Shown here: positions 20,943 through 32,497 of the stretch, piece by piece
How positions within the stretch are numbered: the stretch's first letter is position 1
Layout of the letters: each line of letters opens with the position of its first letter
DNA from: Phoronis australis
Taxonomy: Eukaryota > Phoronida > Phoronidae
Assembly: GCA_002633005.1 (NCBI GenBank)
Contig: NMRA01000483.1
Span: 246,804 to 310,803 of the forward strand
Direction of reading: 5' to 3'
Length of the DNA: 64,000 nt
Notes under the pieces: generated by a model
What the model was told of the DNA's origin: nothing
What the model saw: the letters and a program-made list of their open reading frames with translations, nothing else
The model's database searches: none
Translations under genes and position numbers: made by a program

Positions 20943-21439
20943 AAGCGTTTTGTGTGTTTAGAACTCAAAAAATCACAAGTATAAACAACACAAATCTAGG
21001 TTCTCCTGTCTGTATTTCATTGAAGAATAATTCGAATTTATCTTCGAACAGACGCCAAACTCCTGCTACGGACTCGACCTTGGTAAATTGGCCTGCCGAA
21101 CTTTGTAGGCTACGGTGTGTCCAAATACCAGTAAATCCGTAACAGCGAAATAAAACAACACGTTTTTATAAAAACTCGGTGTATTTTTAAGGGTTTTACA
21201 TCGAAGTTTGATGATTTATTGGTGATCAACGATGAATTCAAGCGATAAGCTGACACCACTAAACCTTGTTGTGAACTGCTGAACAGACTGCGTGTGAAAC
21301 CAATTACGTCATTGGATAATTTCAACACCTCCGTGTGCCGTCAGGTGTCAGGTATTGCAGCCGAACATGCCATCGGAGAAGAACTACTCGATCTAAATTG
21401 ATACAAAATAGATTGTTTTTGGGTGGCATTCTCCTTTAA

Positions 21440-22159
21440 AGTTACTTTTGCACAGTAGCTTGACGTGGATATAGACTGTAGTCAATACATCTGGACACGA
21501 CGATATTTATCATGGTATCAGTTTATCGTACAGTATATAAGTCTGAGTAAATCAATGATACTTAATCACTGTTGCGACGCCAAAAACAGTGATACAGTGC
21601 CTGCTTTGTAATTTTATTGTTCGTGTAACTCGAGTCCATCAACCTGTTTCATCTGCTCTTGTTGATGCAGGTGGTGATGGGAATTGACTGGTACGTAATT
21701 AAAATAAATGTGTCCAAGACTTAAGCATATTTCAATTTATTACATGTCATGCAGCAGCTCTTGTTTGCATTTACATTGATGTTGAGAATTACTACAGTGA
21801 AATTTGATGTTGTACAGGTTTAACTTTGGCCCTGAAAAAATCCATTCTGTTCGTTAATGTGATTACGTCATTGCTGTTAAAGCTCTTATAAACCTGCCTT
21901 CCATCAAAGAACCGACTCAACCTTACTCAAAGTACAGGTGAACATAAATTTTAAGCACCGATTTGTCTGCACAACAGACTACATTTACACTTCCTCTTGT
22001 TTGGGGTGAAGCGCTGCCTGATGTGAATTCGACCAGCCAATCGAAAACGTAGTGTAAAAAAATTCCCTGCGTGCTGGCTACCACCCAGCGGCACGCAGGG
22101 AACCAGCGAGCATCTCCAGCTTGAGGTTTTCCCCAATGAGATAAATATAGCTGTGGTTA
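21440..22159. other. intergenic, no gene seen
   Basis: A local inverted repeat with ctgcgtgctggc and gcacgcagggaa occurs near 22065-22105. No gene is recognised. Confidence 0.35.
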
Positions 22160-22715
22160 TGGTAGCACTGAACAGTTAGACTGCGGCCGCGGCCAGTTTG
22201 CACTTCCAAAATATTAAAATTTAGGGGTAGGCCAGGCTTGGGGGCATTTTAGTTAGGTATTGTATGTAAGCCAAGTGAATGTGTTTTTTTTTTGTATTTG
22301 TGAACATGCTGAGAATAAAAAGGCCACTTTCTCGGCTGTAGCTGCACTCTTCTTCAGGATGGTGGCCCCCTATTGCAATTGTGCATTGCGGTGTAGCAAC
22401 TGAGAAATTGGCCGCGATTTCGGGTAGCCCTCAAGCAAGCCAGATTTTGCAAAAATCTAGTTGATTGACAGTACTTTTGAACCACATTTTTGGAATTGAT
22501 AGGAAATTTGCTTTCGGAATCTAATGTTGGCTTTAGTCGAGCTTCGGCAGGGAAGTGGTGATTCTGGGGTGAAAAGTGCTGATTTTGCATTTTTTTGCCC
22601 TTATTTTTCTTAGTTCAGCTTGGTTTCCACTGGGAGTGAAAGGATCAAAAATACAAGAGAGTACAAAGTTTCTGTGCTCATCTGTAGGGCTTGTGATGTG
22701 AAATGACTCAAAACT
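22160..22715 (-). repeat. dispersed repeat, inverted partner of 14310-14895
   Basis: Reverse-complement copy of the 14.3-14.9 kb repeat. Both ends of the homology can be followed, from agcactgaacagttag to about the string gatgtgaaatgac. Confidence 0.65.
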
Positions 22716-22885
22716 TTTCTTTATTTGCATGCAGTTTTTGAAAGAGTGAAGAAAGGGTGAAGCGTCCATTGACGTGTGTTCTGATAGGCAAATCCCTGTG
22801 AGAACTGTTCAGTGCCTCCTATCGCCAAAAAAGAGCATAAAGGCGCATACGCATATGCCCTATTAGTTGTGTTTTTGGCCGCCAG

Positions 22886-23110
22886 GATTGACAAAAACAG
22901 CATCGACGAAACTGGATTGAATTCACGAGACGATAGGATATACGAAACAGAATCGATTAAACAACATTGAATTCAGTAAACAGGATAGAATATACAAAAC
23001 AGCGTTGAGTTCACGGCGATATGGAGTCGACGAGTGTGGACTGAATTGATGTACTAGCATTGAATACACAAGATAGGATTGAATTGTCGTACAGTTGGCA
23101 TTGAGTTTAT
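22886..23110 (+). repeat. degenerate repeat of a gaattca/gatagga motif
   Basis: Elements like attgaattca, gataggatatac and caggatagaatatac alternate irregularly over about 220 bases. It looks like a decayed short-period tandem repeat. No coding signal. Confidence 0.4.
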
Positions 23111-23347
23111 TAATGGAATTGAAAATACAATTTGATGTTTTTTGCATAAGCCAAAACGAATCTGAGCAAAACACTAATCAAAATGCTTCACGTAAGCTTG
23201 CGACGAGAAATAAATTTCAACAAATTTATACACATCTAATGACTGTTATGAAATTTTATCTTCTCAGTGTTGCATGTCAACGTAAATACATCGTTGCTTA
23301 AATTCCTACGCCTTGGTTCAACTTGACAATATTTTCTTCACATTTAA

Positions 23348-23515
23348 CATGCGCGCAACCGGGGGTTCGGGGTCCCCCCATTTGGCGATGTGAGTAAATA
23401 GGTCCGCGTGGATGCACAATTCACAGGTCTCAATGTAGTAACCCGTTTTTTTTTAGTCCCCGTTTCAGTTTTCAGTAAAAGGTCCACATACTGGCCATTC
23501 GAGCCCCCCCAGCCA
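23348..23515 (+). mobile_element. MITE of the CATGCGCGC-ended family, copy 3 (truncated)
   Basis: Starts catgcgcgcaaccgggggtt and keeps the internal catttggcgatgtgag block. It has a deletion in the middle and lacks the inverted right end. Confidence 0.55.
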
Positions 23516-24290
23516 TCTTTACATGTTTTAGTGTATTTGTGACTAATTCTAAACCAGTTCTTATTTACTCTGTCCAACATCAATATTTTTATAGTTGTCC
23601 TTCCATGTTCACCTCCAGCAGCGACATGTGAGACATTCGGACCAAGTTGCAACAGATATTTACAGAACTTATTTCGAACCGTTTCTATACTATTGGTGTC
23701 ATGGAAACCCTATATTCTGAGTCATGTAACACATGTAACTGGCAAAATTTTTAAGACAAATAATTTCCACCATAATGACACTGGCATGTCGACAAATTTT
23801 ATTATATTTTTCAAAACAAATAGTGCTTTTGATGCTTTTTCAGAAAGTGTTTTTTTGACTCTTTGTGAAGAGTCTTTCGTAGAATGTTACGTCTAAATAA
23901 CTGAATTCACAAGTCACGTCGATTTTAACCGAATATCTCTCAACCACTCTTTCTAAAAAGCACAATTTTTGTCTTGGACATGTTTACGCGCAATTTCCAC
24001 TGTAACAGTGATTCTGTAGTTTTCCAACCAGTCTTTGCATAACCACAACTGTTTCAGTAAACATAACCAAATCATCAGCAAACAATAACATGCAAATTGA
24101 GTAATCTTACGCTGACACATGATCCGCGAACATTTTAAGTCGTTTTCTTGTTCATTAAACTAAAAATAGTGACAGCTGGCAACCCTGACGAAATCCTGAA
24201 CCAGACGCAAAGGATAACCAATTTTTAAATTGTTTACAATTAAAATTCACTAGTAATAGTCATTTGGCACATATAACTTGTTGATAATAT
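23516..24290 (-). pseudogene. non-LTR retrotransposon reverse transcriptase, fragmentary
   Basis: On the minus strand, in order: SGFRQGCQLSLFLV (near 24200), then LLFADDLVMF with the FADD catalytic motif (near 24080), then RVNMSKTKIVLFRK (near 23970). Lower down, toward 23600, comes VAAGGEHGRTT followed by VNKNWFRISH, which resembles the distal region of CR1/L2-like proteins. The order fits a reverse transcriptase, but there are frameshifts and stops, so the copy is dead. Confidence 0.7.
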
Positions 24291-24299
24291 TTTTTTAAC

Positions 24300-26072
24300 T
24301 CTAAAAACCAAGTTCAGCGACTGTGCTTCTAAAAGAACACGCTGGCGTTCCATAGCGTTGACCTGGCGTGCGTTCAGTACCGTAGACGCTAGGGCCTACG
24401 CTAGGACTTAGCTAAAGCCTAGTCAAAGTCACGTGCTCTCATTTCAAATACAGGACAATATCTCATGTAATCTCGCGAAGTCTTGCTTTTTAGCAACGAG
24501 AGGCTGATCTCCAATATGAGTCGGTTTAAAGGGGCATAAACCTCACACCTTGCTTTGAAAACTAAATTTTGACTAAGGCCATTTACGGTTATGAAGTTGG
24601 TCTCAAATTGCTCCTTAACCAAAAAGATTTAAATGTGCTCGGAAAGAGCTTGCAGATCGTTTATCTTCACAACTAAACGTGACTTAAAGTTTTATCAGCT
24701 TGGCATGAAAAAATAACGAGTTTTGAGTCCTTCTCGGGTCACGAGATTGCTTCTAAGCTTAGTAAGGAAGAAGACAAGAACAAATTCTCAACGATAGGTT
24801 GTTTAAATAAAAAATAACTTGGTTTTTACAGAAAGCAAGGACATTAGGCCGTTTTGAATTGCCCGAGTCTCTAGAAGTTCCTTTTCATTAATAAAATCTT
24901 CTTAAGACTCTCGATGTTAACAATGCTAAGTTAATGTATACGAGAGGGAAATTGTATAGCGATATGCTTTTTATTTATAAGAGTGCTTTTTGGACTTAGC
25001 GCATCGAGCTTTGAATAAATTAAACTTGTAGTTGATCTTTCATCGAAGTGTGTACCCTATGGCAAAGCAAATTTCGTTCACTGAACATGACTTTATTCTT
25101 GTTTGAACAAATAATACCGGCACCACCACCACCACCAGCTCTTATGAGTCCCGCCTGATGCTTTCCCAGTGTATTTCCGGATAGATTTTATCGACCGGTT
25201 ACAGTTCCCTCATGCAGATAGGTGTACATGTAGATAGACTAAGACGCATATACAGGTAGTGAGCACGATTTCGAACGCAGCACATTCAGTCAAATTACAA
25301 GATGCTCTGTGCACGTGGGGACAGATCAAACAATGTACAATATTCATGTGAGTAGATTCATGCTGTTTTAAAATTTTAATCCTAAAGAATTGAAAAATGA
25401 TCAATTTTCTTAGCACGGCAATTATATATTTGTGCAGCCATATTAATAAACATAGGTTGCCTTCAGTGGCTGTGAACCCGCGTTACGCTCAAGAAGCGAA
25501 TTTAAGAAATTTGTCCCAATAAAACTGGTCCCAACTATCCTTACTCGAAAGCGTAGCCATTTCTGGGTTTGGAAAGACCTGAGTGGCCTTTCTTCCTTGG
25601 GAACATGCTCGTTGCATTAATTTTCTAGCACATTGGTGGTGTACGAATGACACGGGTGAATTTACTAAATGTGCAGTTTTATTTTCCTGTTAGTGCAACA
25701 ACTGGTAATAGAGACAACAAATGCAGTATATCAAGAATACTAGTTAAACGAGAATATACAAGTCAACTGAGAGTGCGCCAACGTGGTGGAATCTAACTAT
25801 ATCAAAATCACGCCGGACAAAAATCCAGCCAAATCAAGGCAGCTAGTGGAATCGTGGTTTAGTGCAATAACGAACTGCGAGGTCTTTTGAATGCAAGAAA
25901 CCACTTCTAATTTGGCTAACTGAAGGAACAAGAGACAAATTTAATAACAGAAATTAAAAGTGATCTAAATCAAAAGATGTTTTTTTTATGGAAATTGACC
26001 TTATTGCCGCGTTACTTGGAATATACTCTTGAAATTGTCAATGGATAAAGGTTGTACGTATTTGTGTTAGAA
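24300..26072. other. intergenic, no gene seen
   Basis: Short open frames only. A small (cac)n run lies near 25122. No supported domain or element. Confidence 0.35.
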
Positions 26073-26334
26073 GGAGGGGAAGGGGGGGGGGGGCTCAGGG
26101 CACTCGGGCGACCCCCCAAATTAGGTGAAGTGGGCAAAAAGGTCCGTTTCAGAGAAACAAATATTCCCGACTAAAAAGAAGAAAATGAGGCAAAAGTTCA
26201 CGAAGAATGCAAGAACTACAAAAATTCGGCAAATACATAATTCATAGCTCTGAACGAACCCCGTGAGTCTTAGTAAAAGGTCCACATTATCAAAAATTTG
26301 AGCCCCCCCCATTTTTAGGCTGGGTGCGCGCATG
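26073..26334 (+). mobile_element. MITE of the CATGCGCGC-ended family, copy 4
   Basis: Contains aggtgaagtgggcaaaaagg, tcagagaaacaaa and the shared tail ggctgggtgcgcgcatg. The G-rich left end is altered. Same orientation as the other three copies. Confidence 0.62.
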
Positions 26335-26974
26335 AGTCTGTACAGGTATTGCGCAGAGTAGCCCATTTCTGTTTCCTAGAACAGCTGATTTTGCAGTGGC
26401 AGTCACCGACTCAACGTTATACTCTTCTTACTGTAAGTTATGGCGATACGTACCGAGAGCATACAAAAATATCGCCAAGGCCGTCCTTAAACGGTTCTCA
26501 TAGTGGTAAAAAAATTAAAATGGTGTCAGACCCTGTTTATTGGGATTGATTGTCAAAAATACAAGATTTATGGTAAATATTGCTAATAGACGAAGCAAAC
26601 TGATATATTTCGTGAAAGGCATATTATAGGTCTAGTATCATTTGAATTTCTCAGTGAAATCAAAAATGTCTTTACATGGACACGACAATCGTGAGCTGGT
26701 TTCTACAACCAAATAGGCCATTTGCAAGGTGGATTAGTAAAGTCTACTTCTAACGTCATAGTGCTAACTCCAGCCGTTACTGTGCACAGCGGGGGTCAGC
26801 TGGCCAGGGTATTCCTCCTGAGAAGTTATGGAACAAAAACCAAGATCTTTTCCCGCTTTCACGCTGTTTAGAATCCCCACAAGTGTTCTATACTTGCAGT
26901 CGCTATGAAGCACAACGTTACGATTTTTGCGATACTGTGTTTTTTCAGACGATTCCTTGAAATGTACGGCCAAA

Positions 26975-28060
26975 ATGTTTTTCGTGAGGACCGCAGGCGT
27001 GGTAATTCTGTGTACAGTGATCGTATACACCTTGCACGGTTCACGGAGCTGGATAGGAAGACGTGCAGTAAATAACACAGCGCGCAATATAACATGTTCC
27101 GAAGCGACTGGGACGACACCAAGAAATAAGCACTTAACGAAGTCACTCGCTACTTATGAGGGAACGTGTGCATCAATGATTCAAGCGACCTCGCGCGGAC
27201 GGTGGGTAAAACGCAAGAGAAATCTAGTAGTCTGGAAACCTCTCGGTTGTGTTTTATCAAAAGTCAAACATTCTATGGCGAAATATCCATTTAAAAGATT
27301 AGTGCTTCTTGGTGATTCAAACACCTACAAACTCTTTGTATACCTAAGTAGGGAACTGCAGTGTAACGGTCGTAAGTTGAATTCCGGAGAAGCGAGATGC
27401 CAGATTGGGAAATATCTGAAAGTGGGAAGTCGCACTTCAGAATGGCACGCACCCATACACGGAATAGAAGGACCTGTTGAATTTGGCAGGTATCATCCCG
27501 GCTGCACTGATTGTTACGGCTGCAAGCCGTCGTGGACTATGTGCGATAAAGAAGGAAGGACGAGTCTAGAATATATACCCGTAGAGTTTGCCAGAGACGT
27601 TGCAGTGCAGGCCAAGGAATATGGTACCACTCAAGAGAACGTGGTAAATTATTTGAACAAAACTGGGGCTCCCACAGTATTAATATTTAATACTGGGGTA
27701 CATGATCTAATGTACTCCAATGTAACGGCATACAAAAACAATCTACTGTGGTATACGCGGCTGTTGACGACAAACTTCCTGAATACCAAGTTCCTGTTCA
27801 TTAACACCGCCTGCGTGGATGAAAGTAAATTAGCACCTGAATACAAAGGGATTATTCGAAATGATATTTTGACTCGATATAACGTAGAGGCGTTCAAGAT
27901 CATGGAATCTTTCAGTATTGCGTACATCGACAATTTCCAATTAACCAACAATTCCTTCTCATTTCAGCATTATAGTGCGGATGCTCTGCATTTCACTCCT
28001 CTTTATTATACCAACATGATACAGTTTTTACACGTGCAGTTTGATTGGTGGTTCACTTAA
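26975..28060 (+). CDS. membrane-anchored SGNH / PC-esterase-like protein, 361 aa
   Basis: Single open exon. Residues 4-22 form an uncharged segment (FFVRTAGVVILCTVIVYTLH), which suggests a type II signal anchor with the enzyme in the secretory lumen. Catalytic motifs: GDS at residues 113-115 (LVLLGDSNTYKLF), FNTGVHD around residues 238-244, and DALH at 336-339. These match the Ser, the Asn-containing block and the Asp-x-x-His of the GDSL/SGNH-like PC-esterase group, which includes CAS1, PMR5 and NXPE relatives. Cysteine-rich spacing (GCTDCYGCKPSWTMC) lies between the motifs. Members often modify sugars or glycoproteins by acyl transfer or hydrolysis; the substrate here is unknown. The first in-frame ATG is at 26975. 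A tttttttcag acceptor at 26938-26947 suggests an upstream non-coding exon. The absence of introns could mean a retrocopy. Confidence 0.75.
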   Translation: MFFVRTAGVVILCTVIVYTLHGSRSWIGRRAVNNTARNITCSEATGTTPRNKHLTKSLATYEGTCASMIQATSRGRWVKRKRNLVVWKPLGCVLSKVKHSMAKYPFKRLVLLGDSNTYKLFVYLSRELQCNGRKLNSGEARCQIGKYLKVGSRTSEWHAPIHGIEGPVEFGRYHPGCTDCYGCKPSWTMCDKEGRTSLEYIPVEFARDVAVQAKEYGTTQENVVNYLNKTGAPTVLIFNTGVHDLMYSNVTAYKNNLLWYTRLLTTNFLNTKFLFINTACVDESKLAPEYKGIIRNDILTRYNVEAFKIMESFSIAYIDNFQLTNNSFSFQHYSADALHFTPLYYTNMIQFLHVQFDWWFT

Positions 28061-28224
28061 CTGTAAATACTGGTACTTATTAATTCAAGAAAAAGTGACT
28101 GAAATACTGGAATTTGCTTACTTGTGTTATCGACACTCCGTCTCTAACGGACTTCAGCTTGGCCAGTGGTGTTATTATCGTTCTGGCCAATAGCCAGGCG
28201 TTTTAACCAAAACTTTAATGCTTT

Positions 28225-28750
28225 TATCCCACGTGCGTTGAATCTGTCGAGGGAAATACGGCCATGAAATTAAGTTTTCCGTATTCACCTCCAGCACTAC
28301 TTTATCATCTACGTCTGACATGGAAAGTTCAAACGGTAGGTAAATGACGACTCGACGTCTTCTGAGCCGCTTCGATCATCAAACTTTCCGAATATAGTTT
28401 AAAGTAACACAGCTGCAACACTGTAACTAACACTCGACATGCAAGCAGGCCCTAAACGTAAAATCTAGAACAAAACTGTTAATTATAAGACACTTATGTC
28501 TCAGTTTTCAATTTCTGAATAGTATATCGTCTGCAACTCAGGCGCCGATTCCTTGGAAATTAAAATATCAAATATTGTTTTTTTAACTATTTCCAGGAGT
28601 TGTTACAAGTTCACTGCTCAGTTGCCGTTGTTTTCATCTTTGCTACCTCAAGTAATAAATCGTTACTTTTAAAACTTTCTTTTTCAAGAGAAAACTTGCA
28701 ACCTAACGCGCAAGTAGGCTACATACGTATAGGATGTGATCCGCCGTGTG
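28225..28750 (-). repeat. inverted partner of the 15655-16165 repeat
   Basis: Reverse-complement copy of the 15.7-16.2 kb repeat, sitting just 3' of the esterase-like gene. Identity is moderate, with small insertions and deletions. Confidence 0.65.
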
Positions 28751-28825
28751 AACGGTCTGGATGAAGTATTCGAAAAATCTGCCGAGAAACTTAGGGATTC
28801 GAATTACATGGGATAAATACAAAAC

Positions 28826-28888
28826 GTATCTCGACTGGCGTACATGAAGTAATATCCCACGAGACATTATTCCGCGTATCGACCGAGA
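28826..28888 (+). repeat. direct partner of the 15318-15375 repeat
   Basis: Same 50-60 bp block as at 15.3 kb, ending cgcgtatcgaccgaga. It is in direct orientation although the adjacent long repeat is inverted. Confidence 0.6.
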
Positions 28889-28899
28889 TAGAAGGTCGA

Positions 28900-29910
28900 G
28901 TCAGATCTGTCCGAAAGTCGTCGTCGTCCGTAGCCAACATCATATAAATACACTTTGTGCTAAATTAAGTAAAGATCCTGCAAACAGTTTAGGAGATACA
29001 GCCATGAGCGCAAGAAAATGCCACTAGAAGGCCCCCAGTAGTCGTCAGAAAATCATCGTCAACCGTCCACTTCATAGTAAAAACATGCATGCCAATTTTC
29101 ACAATTATCCTGAAAACGGTTTGGTTGATAGACGAGTGGATGCCAAAAAAACTCGAAAACAGTAAAAATGACCACTAGGTGGCGCAAAATAGGTCAAATT
29201 CATCTGAAAACGAAGAGATAGCGACAACTTGTTAATCGATGCCTATATGCCAAATTTTAAGAAAATACGTTGAGGGCCTTTGAAGATACAGAGGTAAACG
29301 TAAAAAAAATAAAATTGCCACTAGGTGGCACACCAGTAGCCAGGTCTGTCCAAATGTTCTTACATCTTATAAATATACTTACTAAATTTCGTAAAGATCC
29401 TGCGAACGGTTTAGGAGATACAGCCATAGATGCAAAAAAACTGTCACTAGAAGGCGCCACAGTAGTCAAAGTCGTCGGAAAATCATCGTCAGACGTCCAC
29501 TTCAGGCATGCCAATTTTCACAATCATCCTTTGAGCGGTTTGATTTATAGAGGGGTGGACGCAAAAAAGACTCGAAAACAGTAAAACGGCCACTAGGTGA
29601 CGCAAACTACGTCGAATCCATCCCAAAACCGGAGGATAGCGTCACCTCACTAATAGGTGCCTACATACCACTAGGGGGCACACTGGTAGTCGGATCCGTC
29701 CGAAAGTTCGCTCATGGCGTCCCATTTATGAAAGGAACATATATGCTAAATTTCATCACAGACTATAATCTATGATTTCATGAACTTATGTCAAAGGATT
29801 TTGGAGATAGAGCAGCGGACGCCGGACGCCGGACGGACGTCGCAAGGACGGATGGACGGAGATGACGGCATAATGCGTCCACATATAAATCTGTGGGCAC
29901 ATAAAAATGT
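28900..29910 (+). repeat. array of the 415-bp repeat with CTCF-like motifs, block 1
   Basis: The phrase gccaattttcacaat recurs at 29091 and 29510, a period of 419. Other phrases (aagatcctgcgaacggttta, gatacagccat, cgaaaacagtaaaa) recur in the same order. CTCF-like cores are at 29171-29185 (accactaggtggcgc), 29317-29331 (gccactaggtggcac) and 29668-29682 (ccactagggggcac), with weaker ones near 29588 and 29448. The 3' end is a ggacgccggacg stretch, then cataatgcgtcc, then cacataaaaatg. Confidence 0.7.
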
Positions 29911-30886
29911 AATGCATACGTACATGTTTCTGCAATGACAAAAAGAACAGAAAAGAAAACCATACCCACCCTCTCAATCATTATGCATATTAATTAAGTA
30001 GAAAATAGCATTTTTTCTTCTGAGAAATGTATTGTAAATAAGACTTGTAACTAATTTACTGACAGTGGGGTTATTCATTAGGAAAACAGTCTGCTTCTGA
30101 ATTTCTAGCTCACCTAATGAGGGGCAGATCAACATGACCTCTGTAAATAACTCGGTTCTGAGATCAGTGTACAGATCGCAGGAGCAAAGGAAATGCGTTT
30201 CATCCTCTACAAATGAGGCAGTACAAAAATCACACAAACGCTCCTCAACCGGAGTAAAAATACTGAAACGGCCTGTTTCCATTTTCAGCGGCAATACTCC
30301 GCATCTAAACTGAGAACAGGGATTTCTTTTCTCTAGCTTTTAAATAAACTTCTGCTTGATAAACAGTTTAAAATAATTTATATGTTTTTAGCTAAGGTTT
30401 GCTCACAATTTCCGCCCTTCATTCAGACTGGGAAAGATTCATCAGTTTCATTTTGGCATTTTCCAGATCACAAGCTGACCTTTAATAAAATGCTTAAATC
30501 TGATCAACCTCAGTAAAAATTTGAAAAACACTTTTTGACCAATTTTCCTTTCTGTACGTGAGGTCCCAATAAGATACTTGGCTTGTGAGAAGATTATCAG
30601 GCATGCAAATAAGTCTATGCCAGAGCCATTATACTCTACACAATTTCCTACAAACTATATCCACCCCATATCTCCATTCATTGCGGCAATTGGAGTAAAT
30701 TTGTGAATCCCAAGAACGTATTGAATGGCCAGACTTTGGATTGAATCACACTGAGGAAAAAGCCCTGTCCCCCAAACACCAACGCAATAATCAAGTTTTG
30801 TGATAACACACGCATCATATAATGTGGTGTAGGTATGTCTGGAACCCAACATCACGCATGCGCTTGAATTTAGAGACCATGGGCCA

Positions 30887-31131
30887 GTTCCAGCAAAATT
30901 GACTTTGCTAAGGCAAAACTCAAATTTTTGTAAATTTTAAAAAGTTAAATTTGTCTCAAAACCAATTCAAGAAAGAGATCTTAAATTTGACCTTAAGTGT
31001 TTGGCATAAGTTCAGTCTTAATTTTGTCTAACTTTCCGAATGTGTAAGTTTCAAAGTTTGGAAGTTAAGACAAATCTTAAACTTAAATCAAAAATGAAGT
31101 TAACATTGTTTCTTGGAACAGGCTCCATAGT
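30887..31131 (+). mobile_element. 245-bp MITE inside the LINE, copy a
   Basis: Runs from gggccagttccagcaaaatt to tggaacaggctcc, so the ends are inverted (GGnnCnnGTTCCA). The interior is rich in cttaag and aaacttaa strings. It interrupts the LINE frame, and a related copy sits 0.9 kb away in the same LINE. Confidence 0.7.
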
Positions 31132-31788
31132 ATCAACTGCACGCTCACCAGATGATGCACATCATGTTCACGTGACGCGAGTAAAGCAATGTCGTCAGCA
31201 TACAACAAAGAGCTAATTACATTATTTCCTACAGAGATACCACGGTTGAACCGTCACCAAAACTTATGGGGAACCAATCAGTGGAACAATTTCTAGAAAT
31301 CTGAACACGAGCCACAGGATCGGAGTAAATAGTTTATATGGCATTATACATTATGATCATCAATATTATTTAGTAGAAATTTATAGAATAATAAATCCCT
31401 ATCTAGTACACGGTCAAATGCCTTCTTCATATCCACAAATGTTACAAATGTTGGAAGTTTTTCATTTTTTTGTTTTGAATTACAGACGCCAATGAAAGGA
31501 CATGACCGATACAGGATCTATATTTTCGAAAACCGTTTTGCTCCTTAGCAAGCAGACTATACTTCTCAACATGAGAGGATATCCTGGCATTTAGAATACC
31601 ACTATAAATTTTATAAACACAGGAAAGCAGGCTGTTTCTCCTATAATTTAACAGAACAAGAGGATCCTTGTCTAAACCTTTCGGAATAGGAGTAATATTG
31701 GTTTTAATCTACACCGAGGGGACATACCGCGAAACAAAAATAGCTTGAAATAGTTACTGCGGGTGCTTAAAAACTTCATTGGGGACCT

Positions 31789-32042
31789 TAGGTACGTTCC
31801 AACAAAACTGACTTAGCTAAGACAAATATTAAATTTTATTAAATTTTAAGGTAAAAGTTGAATTTGTCTCAAAACCAATTCAATAAAGAGATCTTAAGTA
31901 TGACTTAAGTGTTTGACATAAGTTTTGTCTTAATTTTGATTAACTTTCCGAATACGGAAATTTCAAAGTTTTGAAGTTAAAACAAATCTTAAACTTAAGT
32001 AAAAAACGAACTTAAGTTAATTTCTTTGAACAGGCCCCTGGT
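31789..32042 (+). mobile_element. 245-bp MITE inside the LINE, copy b
   Basis: Same order of blocks as copy a (tgtctcaaaaccaattcaa, agagatcttaa, aactttccgaat, ttaaacttaa) and the same orientation. It ends tttgaacaggcccctgg. Between-copy divergence is clear, so these are two insertions rather than a recent duplication. Confidence 0.7.
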
Positions 32043-32497
32043 CAACACCCATCGCTGTGTTAGGCTTTGCCTTGGAATTCTCTGAACTTCTTGCACAGTA
32101 ATGTCAAAGTTCAGTTCGCCATTGCATACGTAATCAGGGGACGACATAAAACCTTCAATGTATTCTTTGGCTAGTAAACTATTCTTATATAATTCATTAT
32201 CAAAGTAAAATTCGGGAACAAAACCTGAGTAAAGGGGTTATAATTTAAAAGAGCATCGCTCTGAGCCCACTAGTACCATAAATTGTTAAACGAAACGAAC
32301 TGTTAGGTGTATTTGGTTTGCTTTTGTCTACGTCACCGCGAGAATCACCTTTTAATTCACCAGCACGCAATGGTGTTCTATTCAGACCCTTATTAAATAC
32401 AACTGTTATCGGCCTTTTGTTATTTGTGCGGTGACGCAAGATGGCGCGAAAGGGAGGCTTCAGCTGTCATTTGACGGGCCCACATTTGCGTGATTAA

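Larger units (their letters stand above)
19637..21435 (+). mobile_element. Kolobok-like THAP element, copy B (both ends present)
   Basis: Bounded by TTAA at 19633-19636 and 21436-21439. The left end reads tggagaatgccaaccgattt and the right end, reverse-complemented, aggagaatgccaccc. That gives matching terminal inverted repeats and a TTAA target duplication, 1.8 kb apart. Contents: a leader shared with copies A and C, a broken THAP domain, a minus-strand open frame of the EPEY type, and a GC-rich 61-bp tandem array. There is no DDE-type catalytic region, so it is non-autonomous. Confidence 0.72.
29974..32230 (-). pseudogene. non-LTR retrotransposon ORF2-like reverse transcriptase, decayed, with two MITE insertions
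   Basis: Minus strand, from 32.2 kb downward: GELNFDITVQEVQ; then ITPIPKG, LNYRRNSLLSCVYK and KEQNGFRKYRSC; then FVDMKKAFDRV (motif A, near 31430); then LLYADDIALLASR (motif C, near 31190). After that come TLYDACVITKLDYCVGVW and the distal METGRF...LCDFC...VEDETHFLCSC. This is the order of a Jockey/CR1-type reverse transcriptase with its C-terminal Cys-rich region. Frameshifts and two 245-bp insertions break it. It abuts the 415-bp repeat array at its 3' side. Confidence 0.8.
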
